Shown: positions 1-9,352, numbered from the stretch's first letter. The stretch is 64,000 nucleotides of DNA from Pseudomonas guariconensis (GCF_015680235.1 NZ_JADLJL010000018.1:1-64000), one strand, 5' to 3'. Numbers and translations: made by a program. The notes: generated by a model from the letters alone, not told the origin.

Positions 1-46
1 GGCTCCCACAGGCCATGTGGGAGCCGGCTTGCCGGCGATGGGGCCG
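1..46. repeat. REP-type palindromic repeat
   Basis: This is a Pseudomonas REP-like element. GTGGGAGCCGGCTTGCCGGC and the GGCTCCCACA at the window edge form an inverted pair. It lies just downstream of the dacB stop codon on the minus strand, where it could fold at the transcript end. The element may extend beyond the window. Confidence 0.75.
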
Positions 47-79
47 GGATTCAGGCGCTACAGGCCTAGCCCAGAACGA

Positions 80-1543
80 TCAAGGCACGACGCCTATCGT
101 CCCAGCCCCCACCTTGGGCTGGCGATAAAGGTCCAGCAATACCTGGTCCAGAACCTGCGAAGCCCCCCAAGGCTTGGGGTCGTTCAAGATCGCTGCCACC
201 GCCCAGGTATGCCCATTGCTGTCGCGGCTGAAGCCGGCGATCGCCCGGACGGTATTGAGCGTTCCGGTCTTGATATGGCCTTCGCCACTCAGGGCCGTGC
301 GCTTGAGTCGCTTGCGCATGGTCCCGTCCATGCCCACCAGGGGCATGGAGCTTATGAATTCTGCCGCGTAAGGGCTCTTCCAGGCCGCCTGCAACAGCGC
401 CGCCATTTCACGGGTGCTGACCCGCTCGGCACGGGACAGCCCGGAGCCATTCTCCATGACCAGGTGCGGCGCGGTGATGCCCTTCTTCGCCAACCACTGG
501 CGCACCACACGCTGGGCGGCACGTGCGTCATCCCCGTCGGCATCGGTGCGGAACTGTGCACCCAGGCTCAGGAACAGCTGCTGGGCCATGGTGTTGTTGC
601 TGTACTTGTTGATGTCGCGGATCACCTCCACCAGGTCCGGCGAGAACGCCCGGGCCAGCAGGCGTGCGCTCTTGGGCACGTTCTCGATGCGGTCGCGGCC
701 TTGGATGCTGCCGCCCAGCTCGTTCCAGATCGCACGTACGGCGCCGGCGGCGTAGGTCGGATGGTCGAGCAGCGACAGGTAGGTCTGGGAGTTGCAGCCA
801 TCACCGAGCTGGCCGCTGACAACCACGCTTACCCCATCGGCCTGGGTCACTGGGTTGTAACGTACATCGCCCGTGCAGCGCTTGGATGCCACGGCCTTGA
901 CCTGGTTGTCGATACGGATGTTGGCCAGCGGCGGTTCGACGGCCACCGTCACCTTGCCGCCGTCGTTGCGGGCTACGAAACGCAGGGCCTTGAGGTTGAC
1001 CAGCAACGAATCCGGGCGTACCAGGAACGGCTTGTTCATGTCGCCGCCGTCGTCATTGAACTGCGGCAGGTTAGGCTGGACGAAGTGACTGCGGTCCAGC
1101 ACCAGGTCACCGGTAATGGTGCGCACGCCGTTGGCACGCAGGTCGCGCATCAGCAACCAGAGCTTTTCCATGTTCAGCTTCGGGTCGCCGCCACCTTTGA
1201 GGTACAGGTTGCCGTTGAGTACACCATTGCTCAGGGTACCGTCGGTATAGAACTCGGTTTTCCACTGGAAGGTCGGGCCGAGCAGTTCCAGCGCCGCGTA
1301 GGTAGTGACCAGTTTCATGGTCGAGGCCGGGTTGACCGAGACATCGGCATTGAACACGGTCGGCGTGCCTGGGCCGTCAAGGGGCAGCATCACCAGAGAC
1401 AGGGCCGAATTTTCCAGCTTGTTGGCCTTCAGCGCCTGCTGCACCTTGGGCGAGAGGGTGGTATTGACCGTGGCAGCCTGGCTGGTCATGGCGAATGGCA
1501 GGAACAGGCCGGCAAGAATCAGGGGACGAAGCGTTTTGATCAT
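80..1543 (-). CDS. dacB: D-alanyl-D-alanine carboxypeptidase/endopeptidase (PBP4)
   Basis: This is a periplasmic class C low-molecular-weight penicillin-binding protein that cleaves D-Ala-D-Ala termini and cross-bridges in peptidoglycan. The 487-aa product starts at the ATG ending at 1543, which gives a clean signal peptide (MIKTLRPLILAGLF... cut after SQA). An upstream in-frame start would add 37 residues that are not signal-like. The three penicillin-binding motifs are visible: STMK (about residues 74-77), YSNN in the middle, and KTG in GHIKTGTLN near the C-terminus. Length fits PBP4. It is divergent from yggL, with about 185 bp between them. Family identification is firm; the exact physiological substrate is known only from the family. 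Confidence 0.93.
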   Translation of the reverse strand: MIKTLRPLILAGLFLPFAMTSQAATVNTTLSPKVQQALKANKLENSALSLVMLPLDGPGTPTVFNADVSVNPASTMKLVTTYAALELLGPTFQWKTEFYTDGTLSNGVLNGNLYLKGGGDPKLNMEKLWLLMRDLRANGVRTITGDLVLDRSHFVQPNLPQFNDDGGDMNKPFLVRPDSLLVNLKALRFVARNDGGKVTVAVEPPLANIRIDNQVKAVASKRCTGDVRYNPVTQADGVSVVVSGQLGDGCNSQTYLSLLDHPTYAAGAVRAIWNELGGSIQGRDRIENVPKSARLLARAFSPDLVEVIRDINKYSNNTMAQQLFLSLGAQFRTDADGDDARAAQRVVRQWLAKKGITAPHLVMENGSGLSRAERVSTREMAALLQAAWKSPYAAEFISSMPLVGMDGTMRKRLKRTALSGEGHIKTGTLNTVRAIAGFSRDSNGHTWAVAAILNDPKPWGASQVLDQVLLDLYRQPKVGAGTIGVVP

Positions 1544-1728
1544 GTGTGATTTCAACCCTGCGCACGAGGGAAAAGACAACGGGGCTGTATAGATGATGGC
1601 CCCAGGACAAAATACTGTGCGCATTATGCCCCAAGCGCACCGCCCATGGGCCATGTTCGACGGAAAAGCGCCGCTTTGGCGCGGAAACTGGTAAAGTGCC
1701 GCGCGTTAATACTCAAGAGGATTGTTTC

Positions 1729-2076
1729 ATGGCCACCAACCGTTCCCGTCGCCTGCGCAAGAAGCTCTGCGTGGACGAATTCCAGGAGCTGGGTTTCGAA
1801 CTGAACCTGGAATTCAAGGAAGACCTGTCCGACGAAGCCATCGATGCCTTCCTCGATGCCTTCCTCGCCGAAGCCATGGATGCCAATGGCCTGGATTATG
1901 TTGGCGGCGATGATTTCGGCCTGGTCTGCCTGGCCAAGCGTGGCTCGGTCAGCGAAGAGCAGCGCGCCATTGTCGAAGCCTGGCTCAAGGGCCGCAGCGA
2001 GCTGACCAAGATCGAACTCAGCCCGCTGCTGGACGCCTGGTATCCGGACAAGCCGATCAATACCTCGGCTTCCTGA
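1729..2076 (+). CDS. yggL: YggL family 50S ribosome-binding protein (DUF469)
   Basis: This is a 115-aa acidic cytoplasmic protein with the YggL/DUF469 pattern: a basic RSRRLRKKLCVDEFQELGF start, then an acidic stretch DLSDEAIDAFLDAFL, and a C-terminal SPLLDAWYP. Family members associate with the large ribosomal subunit. The start at 1729 is preferred because AAGAGG lies about 8 nt upstream; an alternative start 33 nt earlier lacks a good site. It converges with the rocS2-like kinase gene, leaving only 33 bp between stop codons. Confidence 0.85.
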   Translation: MATNRSRRLRKKLCVDEFQELGFELNLEFKEDLSDEAIDAFLDAFLAEAMDANGLDYVGGDDFGLVCLAKRGSVSEEQRAIVEAWLKGRSELTKIELSPLLDAWYPDKPINTSAS

Positions 2077-2109
2077 TCCATCTGCGCGGCCGCCGCTCGG
2101 CGCGCCGCT

Positions 2110-5100
2110 TCAGCGAGCCCTGGCCAGATCCTGCAGATGCCTGGCCAGGGCTTTCTCGACACGGCGCATATGCCGTGCCAAGGCCTGCCTTCGCAGCTTG
2201 CGTTGCGACAGGGCCAATGGCTGACCTTCCAGCGCCTCGCACGCCTTTATCAAGGCCCTGGCTTCGAGCATCCTCGCCACGCCGAGGATATGGTGTGCCT
2301 GGGTGGCGAGCATGTGTGGATCGAGGCCTGGGTCGATGGCCATCAACGTGGCCAGGTCCTGTTGCAAGCTTTGCTGCAGGGCTTTGAGTAGCCGTTCATG
2401 GTTGGCGGGATCATCTCCGGCGATGGTGGCCAAGCCTGCGGGTTCGAAGTGCTTGGGTCGCGGTTTTGCAGGTATACCCTGCCAAGCGGGGACGATGGCG
2501 GCGAGGCGTTGGTTCAACATGTGCAAGCTGATGGGTTTGAGCAGGCAATCGTCCATGCCGACGTCCAGGCACTTCTGACGCACTTCCGGTTGGGCATTGG
2601 CGGTATAGCCCAAAATCACGCAACGTGGCCAACCAAACCGGTGTTCCTGCGCTCGAATCGCTTCGGCCACCTGGTAGCCGCTCATGCGCGGCATGTTGCA
2701 GTCCAGGATCACCAGGTCGAAACCACCCGTTCGCCATTTCTCCAAGCCTTCATGGCCATCACGCGCACTGTTCAGGCATACCCCCAGGAAGCCCAGTTGT
2801 TGCTCCATCAGCAGCAGGTTGGCTGGATGATCGTCGATCACGAGCACGTTCAGGCGCGCCACGGGCGCTTCGACCTCAGGTATGAGGGGCGTCGCTTCCA
2901 TCGGCGCGGCGACACATTGCAGCGGCATGACCAAGCGCACCTGGGTACCCACTCCCGGAAGGCTCTTGATCGTCAGGCTGCCTCCCATCATTTCGCAAAG
3001 ACTGCGGCTGATCGCAAGGCCCAGGCCGGTGCCCGCGCGCGCGCCTTCGCTGTGAGGGTTGGCCTGAACGAAGGGGTTGAACAATTGCTGCAGGTCATCT
3101 TCATGGATACCGATACCGGTATCACGCACTTGCAGGTCCAGGGTCGGTGCGTCCGAGCCGCCATCGCTGAGGGCGAGGCTGACGCACACCTGGCCGTCCT
3201 GGGTGAACTTGATGGCATTGCTCACCAGGTTCGAAACGACCTGTTTGAAGCGCAGTGGGTCGAGCAGGGCATGGCAGCGTGCATCCGCTGCGATCACCAC
3301 CTGCAGGGTGAGGCCCTTCTGGCGCGCCAGGCCGTCGAATACCCGGGCCACCGATTCGACCAGGGTACTGGGGTCGACCGGCTCGGGCGCAAGGTAGAGA
3401 TGCCCGGATTCGATGCGAACGAAATCCAGGATATCCCCGATCAGCCCCAACAGGTCCTTGGCCGAATGATAGGCGACCTCCAATGCCGGTCGGTCCAACT
3501 GCCCTTTGTCGGCGCGCCGTACGGCCAACTCCAGCATGCCGATGACCGCATTCATGGGGGTGCGGATTTCATGGCTGATGGTCGCCAGGAAGGTGCTTTT
3601 GGCACGGTTCGCGTCATCGGCCTGCTGCTTGGCCAGGCGCAGTTCCTGAATCAGCTTGCGGCGCTCGCTGATGTCGATCCAACCGCCAATGATGCCCTGG
3701 ACCTCGCCCAGCGAATCACGATAGGGCAGGATCCAGTGATAGAGCGTCAGATGCTGACCGCCGATGTGGAAAGCGCGATCGAGTATCAGGGGGGTGCCTG
3801 CGGCCATGACCTGCCGGTAGTCGGCTTCTATCTGCCGGGTGTATTCACGTTCATTGCCCAGGCTTTCGTCCAGGCGTTTGCCGATCAAGTCCTCGGCCTG
3901 CGCTTCGACAGCCTCCAGGTAGCTGGCGTTGCAACTCTGCAAGCGCCCTTCGCGGTCACGTACATACATGGGGTGGGGCGTGCCGTTGAGCAGGGCGCCC
4001 ATGAATTCCAGCTGGTCGTTGAGCGCGCGTTCCACACGTTGGCGGTGTTTGATCTGCCGGCGCAGGTGCGCATTCCAGAGCAAGGCCAGCAACAGCAGCA
4101 AACCTATGGCCAGCAGGAACTGCAGGGCCTCGCGGCGAAACGCCTGCCAAGGTGCGTCGTCATGCAACCGATAGCCCCGCCAGCGGTTGTCGATCACACC
4201 CAGCTCTTCCGGGGAGATGCTCTGCAGGGCTTTGTCGAGTATCGACGCGAGCGCCTGGGGTTGGCGGTTGGTGGCCATCGCGAAGGTGGCCGGCTCGCTG
4301 CCGATCGTACTGCGGATCACCAGGTCCGGGTTGTCGGCCAACGCGTGGTTGGCGTCGATCAATGTGGTGATGGCCGCATCCACCTCGCCGCTGCCGAGCA
4401 GGGCCATGGAAAAGAACGGACTGTCGGTCTCGATCCGGCCGATCTGCGGATAGCGTGCCGAGAGCAGTTCGGCGATGTTGCTGTCGCGCATGATCGCGAC
4501 CTGCCTGTTCTGCAGTTGTTCGAGCGATGATGCCTGGTCACTGCCTGCACGGGTGACCAGTACATAGGCGCTTTCCAGGTACGGTCGGCTGATGTGCAGT
4601 GCAGTGTCATGTTTTTCATCGCTGGAAATGGCTGCGATGACATCGGCTCGACCATCCTTGAGCCGGGCCAGCATGTCCCGAATGCCGCTGGCCCGTTCGA
4701 TTTCGAAGCGCAGGCCCGTGCGCAGGCGGACGAGTTCGAGCAAGTCGGCGGCAATGCCGCGGAAATGACCGTTGCCATCGAAGTAGGAAATGGGGGCGGC
4801 CGTTTCGTTGATGGCCACGCGCATGACCGGATGCTCTCGCAACCACTGCTCCTCGTTAGGCGAAAGCTGCAGCTTGCGATCGCTCAGAAGCAGGTCGCTG
4901 CCGGCACCCCAGCGTTTGAAGATGCTGGCCTTCATGGCGTTGGGCTGGTTGTCGAGGGTCGTGTCGACCAGCGCCTTGAGCTGGGTGTCCTGGCGACGCA
5001 GGGCGAAGCTGAAGCCGATGGCCTCGTGCTTGCCGAAGCTGGCCATGCGCAGGGGGGGCATGTGGCCCCGGTTGAGTTGGTAGTGGGTGGAAATGGTATC

Positions 5101-5724
5101 GCCGATGAACACATCGGCCTGGCCAAAGGCGACGGCATTGAGCGCCAAGGTCGAGGACTGGAAGGCGAGCAGTTCGGCCTTTGGGTAGGTTCGCAATACG
5201 TTCTTTGGCGACAGATAGTGATAGAGCATGCTCAAACGCAGGCCTTCGAGCTGGTCATCCAGCACGCGGCCTTCCTGTTCGCGGGTCACCAGCACCGGTT
5301 GGTCGACGGCATAGGGCCGGGAAAGGGCGAGCCCGGCACTGGCCTCGTAGCCGTTGGCGCTGCCGAGCAGGTCGATCTGGCCTCGGGTGAGTGCGTCGAT
5401 CGCTGCCTGGCGACTGTCGAAACCCAGCACCTGCACTGGCAGCCCCAAGGCACTGCCGATCAACCCTGCATACTCGGCGGTGAGTCCTTGGTAGTCTCGC
5501 CCTCCCGTGGTGATGTCAAAGGGCGGATAGTCCGGAAAGGACGTCCCGACCACCAATACCCGCTTTTTTTCCAGCCACTGACGTTGAGCGTCGTTCAGCG
5601 CCGGAGGGATCGGCTTGAGGTTCGAACGCGTGAGCAGGTTCAGCATCTTGGGGGGCGCCGGTTCGGCAACGGCCGCGCCGCACATCATGAGCAAAGCTAG
5701 ATAAATGGCCAGGTACCGCCCCAT
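2110..5724 (-). CDS. rocS2: BvgS/RocS-type hybrid sensor histidine kinase
   Basis: This 1204-aa inner-membrane hybrid kinase has a signal sequence and two tandem periplasmic SBP_bac_3 Venus-flytrap domains (about 45-265 and 280-505). These are followed by one membrane helix (about 540-560, LLAIGLLLLLALLW), a PAS domain (about 575-695) and a HisKA domain with H near 717 in TISHEIRTPMN. A HATPase domain, a receiver domain (Asp in VILDCNMP near 1008) and a C-terminal Hpt (His in AHHILGVARM near 1145) complete it. This is the full four-step phosphorelay layout. The ATG ending at 5724 is preceded by GAGGTG; a TTG 12 nt earlier is less likely. It follows the response regulator by 8 nt, so the two form one operon. 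From memory the flanking yggL and dgt match the P. aeruginosa rocS2-rocA2 locus, which is the basis for the symbol. Confidence 0.85.
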   Translation of the reverse strand: MGRYLAIYLALLMMCGAAVAEPAPPKMLNLLTRSNLKPIPPALNDAQRQWLEKKRVLVVGTSFPDYPPFDITTGGRDYQGLTAEYAGLIGSALGLPVQVLGFDSRQAAIDALTRGQIDLLGSANGYEASAGLALSRPYAVDQPVLVTREQEGRVLDDQLEGLRLSMLYHYLSPKNVLRTYPKAELLAFQSSTLALNAVAFGQADVFIGDTISTHYQLNRGHMPPLRMASFGKHEAIGFSFALRRQDTQLKALVDTTLDNQPNAMKASIFKRWGAGSDLLLSDRKLQLSPNEEQWLREHPVMRVAINETAAPISYFDGNGHFRGIAADLLELVRLRTGLRFEIERASGIRDMLARLKDGRADVIAAISSDEKHDTALHISRPYLESAYVLVTRAGSDQASSLEQLQNRQVAIMRDSNIAELLSARYPQIGRIETDSPFFSMALLGSGEVDAAITTLIDANHALADNPDLVIRSTIGSEPATFAMATNRQPQALASILDKALQSISPEELGVIDNRWRGYRLHDDAPWQAFRREALQFLLAIGLLLLLALLWNAHLRRQIKHRQRVERALNDQLEFMGALLNGTPHPMYVRDREGRLQSCNASYLEAVEAQAEDLIGKRLDESLGNEREYTRQIEADYRQVMAAGTPLILDRAFHIGGQHLTLYHWILPYRDSLGEVQGIIGGWIDISERRKLIQELRLAKQQADDANRAKSTFLATISHEIRTPMNAVIGMLELAVRRADKGQLDRPALEVAYHSAKDLLGLIGDILDFVRIESGHLYLAPEPVDPSTLVESVARVFDGLARQKGLTLQVVIAADARCHALLDPLRFKQVVSNLVSNAIKFTQDGQVCVSLALSDGGSDAPTLDLQVRDTGIGIHEDDLQQLFNPFVQANPHSEGARAGTGLGLAISRSLCEMMGGSLTIKSLPGVGTQVRLVMPLQCVAAPMEATPLIPEVEAPVARLNVLVIDDHPANLLLMEQQLGFLGVCLNSARDGHEGLEKWRTGGFDLVILDCNMPRMSGYQVAEAIRAQEHRFGWPRCVILGYTANAQPEVRQKCLDVGMDDCLLKPISLHMLNQRLAAIVPAWQGIPAKPRPKHFEPAGLATIAGDDPANHERLLKALQQSLQQDLATLMAIDPGLDPHMLATQAHHILGVARMLEARALIKACEALEGQPLALSQRKLRRQALARHMRRVEKALARHLQDLARAR

Positions 5725-5732
5725 GCCGCACC

Positions 5733-6353
5733 TCAAACCAAGGCGTTGCGCTTGGCGACATCGATCAGGTCGACCAATGTCTGGACCTGAAGTTTTTGCA
5801 TGAGCCGTTTTTTGTAGGTGCTGACGGTCTTGTTGCTGAGAAACATCCCTTTGGCGATATCCTTATTGCTTCTTCCCTGTGCGAATAGTTGCAATACCAT
5901 AAGCTCTCTGTCATTGACTTGTCGGAAAAGTCGTATTTCAGTGTTGGATTCGGCAAGGCTGCCATTAACCGCCTGGCTTGGGAAGTAATTGTAACCAGAC
6001 AGGACCGCTTTGATTGCACTTAGCAGCTCGCTAAGATCTTCTTGTTTTCCGACATACCCCGCAGCGCCTGACTGCATGCAACGGATGGCGAAAAGCGCAG
6101 GTGACTGGGCGGTCAGAACTAGAACTTTCAAGGGTAACGCCATGCTTTGGAAGCGGGAAAGCACTTCCAGGCCGTCCAGCTTTGGAATGGCGATATCCAG
6201 GATTACCAAGTCGGGGCGTGTTTCGCGGATCATCTGCATGGCGTCCACGCCATTGTCCGACTCGCCGACAATCTTGTAATCCTGGTTCTCCAGCAGCATT
6301 CGAACTGCCAGGCGAATTACGGGGTGATCGTCGACAATATATACAGAGTGCAT
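5733..6353 (-). CDS. rocA2: NarL/LuxR-type response regulator, partner of the hybrid kinase
   Basis: This 206-aa regulator has an N-terminal receiver (acid pocket VDDHP at residues 7-11, phosphoacceptor D53 in LVILDIAIP). It has a C-terminal LuxR/GerE helix-turn-helix (GRSNKDIAKGMFLSNKTVSTYKKRLMQKL). The ATG ending at 6353 has GGAAG six bases upstream; a TTG two codons earlier would overlap that site. It is the first gene of the two-gene operon with the kinase. Base composition is visibly lower in GC than the neighbours, as is the upstream leader, which hints at foreign or relaxed sequence. The cognate kinase assignment rests on adjacency. Confidence 0.85.
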   Translation of the reverse strand: MHSVYIVDDHPVIRLAVRMLLENQDYKIVGESDNGVDAMQMIRETRPDLVILDIAIPKLDGLEVLSRFQSMALPLKVLVLTAQSPALFAIRCMQSGAAGYVGKQEDLSELLSAIKAVLSGYNYFPSQAVNGSLAESNTEIRLFRQVNDRELMVLQLFAQGRSNKDIAKGMFLSNKTVSTYKKRLMQKLQVQTLVDLIDVAKRNALV

Positions 6354-6623
6354 ATTCAACTTCCATGCGTAGGTGTCGGAAACAGCGGATACCTTAGCTC
6401 AGTTGCTAGATGAGGAATACGCGATGAAAGGCTGTAATTACGATATGGGAAAAGGCTTACAGTAAAAAGCTATCCGCGCTACGCATTCAGCGTGTTTAGG
6501 TGGGTGTCAGACCAAGATTTGGTTACTTTTTATTTGGAAATATAAAGAGATGTTTAATTGAAAGGGTGGTTGTTAAGATATTTCCTTCAATGACGTCGAT
6601 TGAGTGTGGGTTGGCTCCCGCCC
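6354..6623. other. AT-rich intergenic region upstream of the RocA2-like gene
   Basis: This 270-bp stretch has no convincing gene. Bases 6500-6600 are unusually AT-rich for this genome (runs such as TTACTTTTTATTTGGAAATAT). It must hold the promoter for the minus-strand rocA2-rocS2 operon. An imperfect hairpin (GCTCC-AGCCCT with AGGGCGGGAGC, about 6614-6640) spans the dgt stop codon and may help end dgt transcription, although no T-run follows on the minus strand. Confidence 0.5.
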
Positions 6624-7970
6624 TTATGCAGGGCTGGAGCGTCCGGTCATTTCACTGGCCATTTCGCTGGCATAACTATCAGTCATGCCGGCAATGAAGT
6701 CGATCATGCGCAGGAACGCATTGTGTAGCGAGCCATGAGGGTCAGGGGCATGGTTGCCGATCAGGTCCAGCACACGTCGGCTCTTGAACGACGGCGTGCG
6801 CCCACCATGCTGTTCCAGCGCAGCCCCACAGAACGCGTTGAGGAGGATCTCAAGGGTGGTGTAGGCGCCTATTTCATGCAGGGTCTTGCGCTTGTCCTGG
6901 AAGATTTTCTTGCGTGCCATGTCCTTGGCCTGCAGGACGCAGCGCTTGGCTGGGCCATGCATGTGCTCCACCAGGTCCCCGGCCAGGTGGCCGGCAAGCA
7001 GGGCTTGTTGCTGCTCGACGAAGGCCTGGGCGGCGGCATTGGTCAGGTGTTCGATGGCCTTGCCACGCAGGATCGCCAGTTTGCGTCGCTTCGAGTCCGC
7101 CGGCCCGAGCTGGCGGTAGGTTTCGGGAAGGTCGTCGCCCACCAGGTCAAGCAGCAAGGCCTCGACTTCGGCGTACTGCAACAACTCCATCTCCAGGCCA
7201 TCTTCCAGGTCGATCAATGCGTAGCAGATATCGTCGGCCGCTTCCATCAGGTACACCAATGGATGCCGTGCCCAGCGCTGCTGCTCGAGCTGCGGCAGGC
7301 CAAGCTTGCGGGCAATCTGTTCGAGCAGTGGCAGTTCGCTCTGGTAGCAGCCGAACTTGTGCTTCTTGTAGCCCAGGGCGTCGGCGTGGCGGGCACTCCA
7401 AGGGTATTTCACATAGGTACCCAGGGTGGCGTAGGTCAATCGGGTCCCGCCGTCGAACTGGTGGTATTCCAGTTGGGTGAGGACGCGAAAGCCTTGGGCG
7501 TTGCCTTCGAAATTAAGGAAGTCGGCCCGCTGGTCGTCGCTCATGTCGTCCAGCCAGCCGCGCCCGGCTGCCTGTTGGAACCAATGGCGGATGGCGTCTT
7601 CGCCGGAATGCCCGAATGGCGGGTTGCCAATGTCATGGGCCAGGCAGGCGGACTGGATGATCATCCCCAGGTCGCTGGGCTCGCACCAGGCGGGCAGGCT
7701 ATCGCGCAGGGTCTCGCCGACGCGCATGCCCAGCGAGCGGCCGACGCAACTGACTTCCAGGGAGTGAGTCAGGCGGGTATGGATATGGTCGTTGCTGGAG
7801 ACCGGGTGTACTTGGGTCTTGCGTCCCAGGCGGCGGAAGGCACCGGAGAAGATGATGCGATCATGGTCCTTGTGGAAGGGGCTACGCCCCAGTTCCTCGG
7901 GGCTGTACAGGGCTTTGCCCAGGCGTTCGCGGGTCAGCAGGGTATGCCAGTCCAAGGCTCGATCTCCCAT
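6624..7970 (-). CDS. dgt: dGTP triphosphohydrolase-like HD-domain protein
   Basis: This is a 448-aa cytoplasmic enzyme of the dNTPase family that removes triphosphate from deoxynucleotides. The HD-domain metal ligands are visible as [10 protein letters not shown] (His) and [16 protein letters not shown] (His-Asp), followed by the family's [13 protein letters not shown] segment. The start at 7970 gives [18 protein letters not shown], matching the usual N-terminus; the reading frame extends 54 nt further upstream without family similarity. Substrate range (dGTP or dNTPs in general) cannot be read from the sequence. Confidence 0.88.
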   Translation of the reverse strand: MGDRALDWHTLLTRERLGKALYSPEELGRSPFHKDHDRIIFSGAFRRLGRKTQVHPVSSNDHIHTRLTHSLEVSCVGRSLGMRVGETLRDSLPAWCEPSDLGMIIQSACLAHDIGNPPFGHSGEDAIRHWFQQAAGRGWLDDMSDDQRADFLNFEGNAQGFRVLTQLEYHQFDGGTRLTYATLGTYVKYPWSARHADALGYKKHKFGCYQSELPLLEQIARKLGLPQLEQQRWARHPLVYLMEAADDICYALIDLEDGLEMELLQYAEVEALLLDLVGDDLPETYRQLGPADSKRRKLAILRGKAIEHLTNAAAQAFVEQQQALLAGHLAGDLVEHMHGPAKRCVLQAKDMARKKIFQDKRKTLHEIGAYTTLEILLNAFCGAALEQHGGRTPSFKSRRVLDLIGNHAPDPHGSLHNAFLRMIDFIAGMTDSYASEMASEMTGRSSPA

Positions 7971-8030
7971 CAGATGGAGGCCATAGCTTCCCGTGTCGAG
8001 CGCGCCCGCGCAAGCGGCGGGCACGAGGGG

Positions 8031-8360
8031 TCAGGGGCGTCGGCTGCCGTGCAGGAACAGGCGGACCAATGGCACCAGGCTGGTACCCAGGCGCAGCAGG
8101 CGGCTGAGGTTGCCGCTGCGTACGCCTTTACCCGTGAGAAAGCCCAGGGCGACCACCGCGCCCAGGCCCCACAGAGGCGCGTGCTTGATGCCCAGGCCGC
8201 CGTGCAACGAATCGCCCATGCCGCGCAGGCGGCGGACGGGCTCGAGCAGTTGCGCCGATTCGTGGCGGATCTCCTGACGGTGCATTTCCAGGCGCAGGCG
8301 CAGCAGCGCCTTGCGTAGCTCCTTGGGGTTTCGGGTATTGGGCAGTTCGGGCAGGCTCAT
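8031..8360 (-). CDS. Small basic membrane protein, third gene of the DUF883/holin-like cluster
   Basis: This is a 109-aa hypothetical protein. The N-terminal half is charged and helical (KELRKALLRLRLEMHRQEIRHE), and a short hydrophobic segment follows (APLWGLGAVVALGFLTG). The ATG overlaps the stop of the preceding holin-like gene in an ATGA arrangement, so translation is probably coupled. Its position matches YqjK-type genes of the yqjD-yqjE-yqjK cluster in enterobacteria, but I see no sequence motif that proves homology. Confidence 0.75.
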   Translation of the reverse strand: MSLPELPNTRNPKELRKALLRLRLEMHRQEIRHESAQLLEPVRRLRGMGDSLHGGLGIKHAPLWGLGAVVALGFLTGKGVRSGNLSRLLRLGTSLVPLVRLFLHGSRRP

Positions 8361-8731
8361 GGCAACAGGCGCTCCCGGTCCTTGGCAAGTTCTTCGAGGG
8401 TGGCGCTGAAGGGTGACGATTCGTCGAACACGGCAGCTTTCAGGCGCAATCCGCAGTACAGCGCAGCGATGCCATAAAACACGCACAAGCCAACGATGCC
8501 GGCCAGGCGATAGCTGTCCCACAACAGCACCAGCACCAGGCCGGACAGCGCCGTCAGCAGCAGCAGACCGAACACCAGGGCAAGGCCCGCGAACAACAGC
8601 AGGCTGAGGGTTCGGGCTTTCTGTTCCTGCAGTTCGATGCCGAACAGTTCGATATGGCTGTGCAGCAGGCCGAGCAGGGCCGCGCCGAGGCGCTTGCCGG
8701 AAGCGCTGGCGCCTGGGGCGTCGTTGTCCAT
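8357..8731 (-). CDS. Phage-holin-like family membrane protein (YqjE, DUF1469)
   Basis: This 124-aa protein has two long hydrophobic segments (TLSLLLFAGLALVFGLLLLT and a VGLCVFYGIAALYCGL segment) separated by a short loop, the layout of the Phage_holin_3_6/YqjE family. AAGGAG five bases before the ATG ending at 8731 selects that start over a GTG two codons upstream. It sits between the DUF883 gene and the small basic gene in one operon. Inner-membrane location is inferred; a stationary-phase or stress role is known only for relatives. Confidence 0.82.
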   Translation of the reverse strand: MDNDAPGASASGKRLGAALLGLLHSHIELFGIELQEQKARTLSLLLFAGLALVFGLLLLTALSGLVLVLLWDSYRLAGIVGLCVFYGIAALYCGLRLKAAVFDESSPFSATLEELAKDRERLLP

Positions 8732-8740
8732 GGGCACTCC

Positions 8741-9055
8741 TTAACGTCGATTGGCCAGCAAGCCGATCAGCAAGCCGACCCCGGCGGCAATGCCAATGGC
8801 TTGCCAAGGGTTTTCCTGGACGTATTGCTCGGCACTGCCTAGGGCTGCCTGGCCACGTTCGCGGACCGAATCCTGGGTCGAGTGCAGGGATTCTCGGGCC
8901 TGGGTCAGGCGCTCATGCAGCTGTTCGCGAAGTGCATCGGCCTGGTCGCCGGCCAGGTTGGCTGTGTCGGCGAGCAATTTCTCGGTGTCACGCACCAGGG
9001 CCTGGAAGTCATCCATCAATAGCTCTTGAGCAGTCTTTGCCGGTTTGTTGGCCAT
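8741..9055 (-). CDS. DUF883 family protein (YqjD/ElaB-like, membrane-anchored)
   Basis: This 104-aa protein has a long amphipathic helical region (QELLMDDFQALVRDTEKLLAD...REQLHERLTQARESL), then VQENPWQAIGIAAGVGLLIG, the DUF883 C-terminal membrane anchor. In E. coli relatives (YqjD, ElaB) the N-terminal part binds ribosomes and the tail inserts in the inner membrane during stationary phase. GGGAG seven bases before the ATG supports the start. It is the first gene of the three-gene minus-strand operon. Confidence 0.88.
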   Translation of the reverse strand: MANKPAKTAQELLMDDFQALVRDTEKLLADTANLAGDQADALREQLHERLTQARESLHSTQDSVRERGQAALGSAEQYVQENPWQAIGIAAGVGLLIGLLANRR

Positions 9056-9125
9056 GCGATTTCTCCCTGTGAAAGTGTGTGGCTATTTCGAGTGATGGGC
9101 GAAGCGGAAGGTTCAGTGCAGTTGC

Positions 9126-9141
9126 TGGTATGGCCCTTGCT
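9126..9141 (+). promoter_or_regulatory. Candidate sigma-54 promoter for the ammonium transporter
   Basis: TGGTATGGCCCTTGCT has GG at 9127-9128 and GC at 9139-9140, the exact GG-N10-GC spacing of a -24/-12 element. It points towards the amt gene, which starts about 210 bp downstream. The NtrC-like palindrome at 9287 lies between them, which is atypical. No other sigma-54-like site is obvious in this gap. Confidence 0.4.
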
Positions 9142-9286
9142 ATTACCTGGGGCATGGTCATCAGGGCGTGCGTCGAATGCGTGCACCTGGCTGGCCGATA
9201 CCGATAAACCTTAACCCAATCCACGACAAACCCAAGAAAAAACCACGCAGCTCCCGCCCGGCTCACCGAAACAGGGCAGGGGGCTG

Positions 9287-9301
9287 GCACCGAACCGGTG
9301 C
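9287..9301. promoter_or_regulatory. Candidate NtrC binding palindrome
   Basis: GCACCGAACCGGTGC is a perfect GCACC-N5-GGTGC inverted repeat, the core of the enteric NtrC consensus. It lies 52 bp upstream of the ammonium transporter start. Control of ammonium transporter genes by NtrC with sigma-54 is established in Pseudomonas; binding here is inferred from sequence alone. Confidence 0.4.
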
Positions 9302-9352
9302 ACGGATGCGGGCTCTTGAACTGTCCTGGTGCTTTTTCAGGTCTGCCTACTC

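Noticed and set aside
2398..4530. 710-aa open frame on the plus strand opposite the hybrid kinase
   Set aside because: No ribosome-binding site, and its composition is typical of antisense frames in GC-rich DNA. The minus-strand kinase domains are unambiguous.
8357..8731. Phage holin
   Set aside because: The holin-like label is a domain name only. The neighbours DUF883 and the small membrane protein match the housekeeping yqjDE-type cluster.
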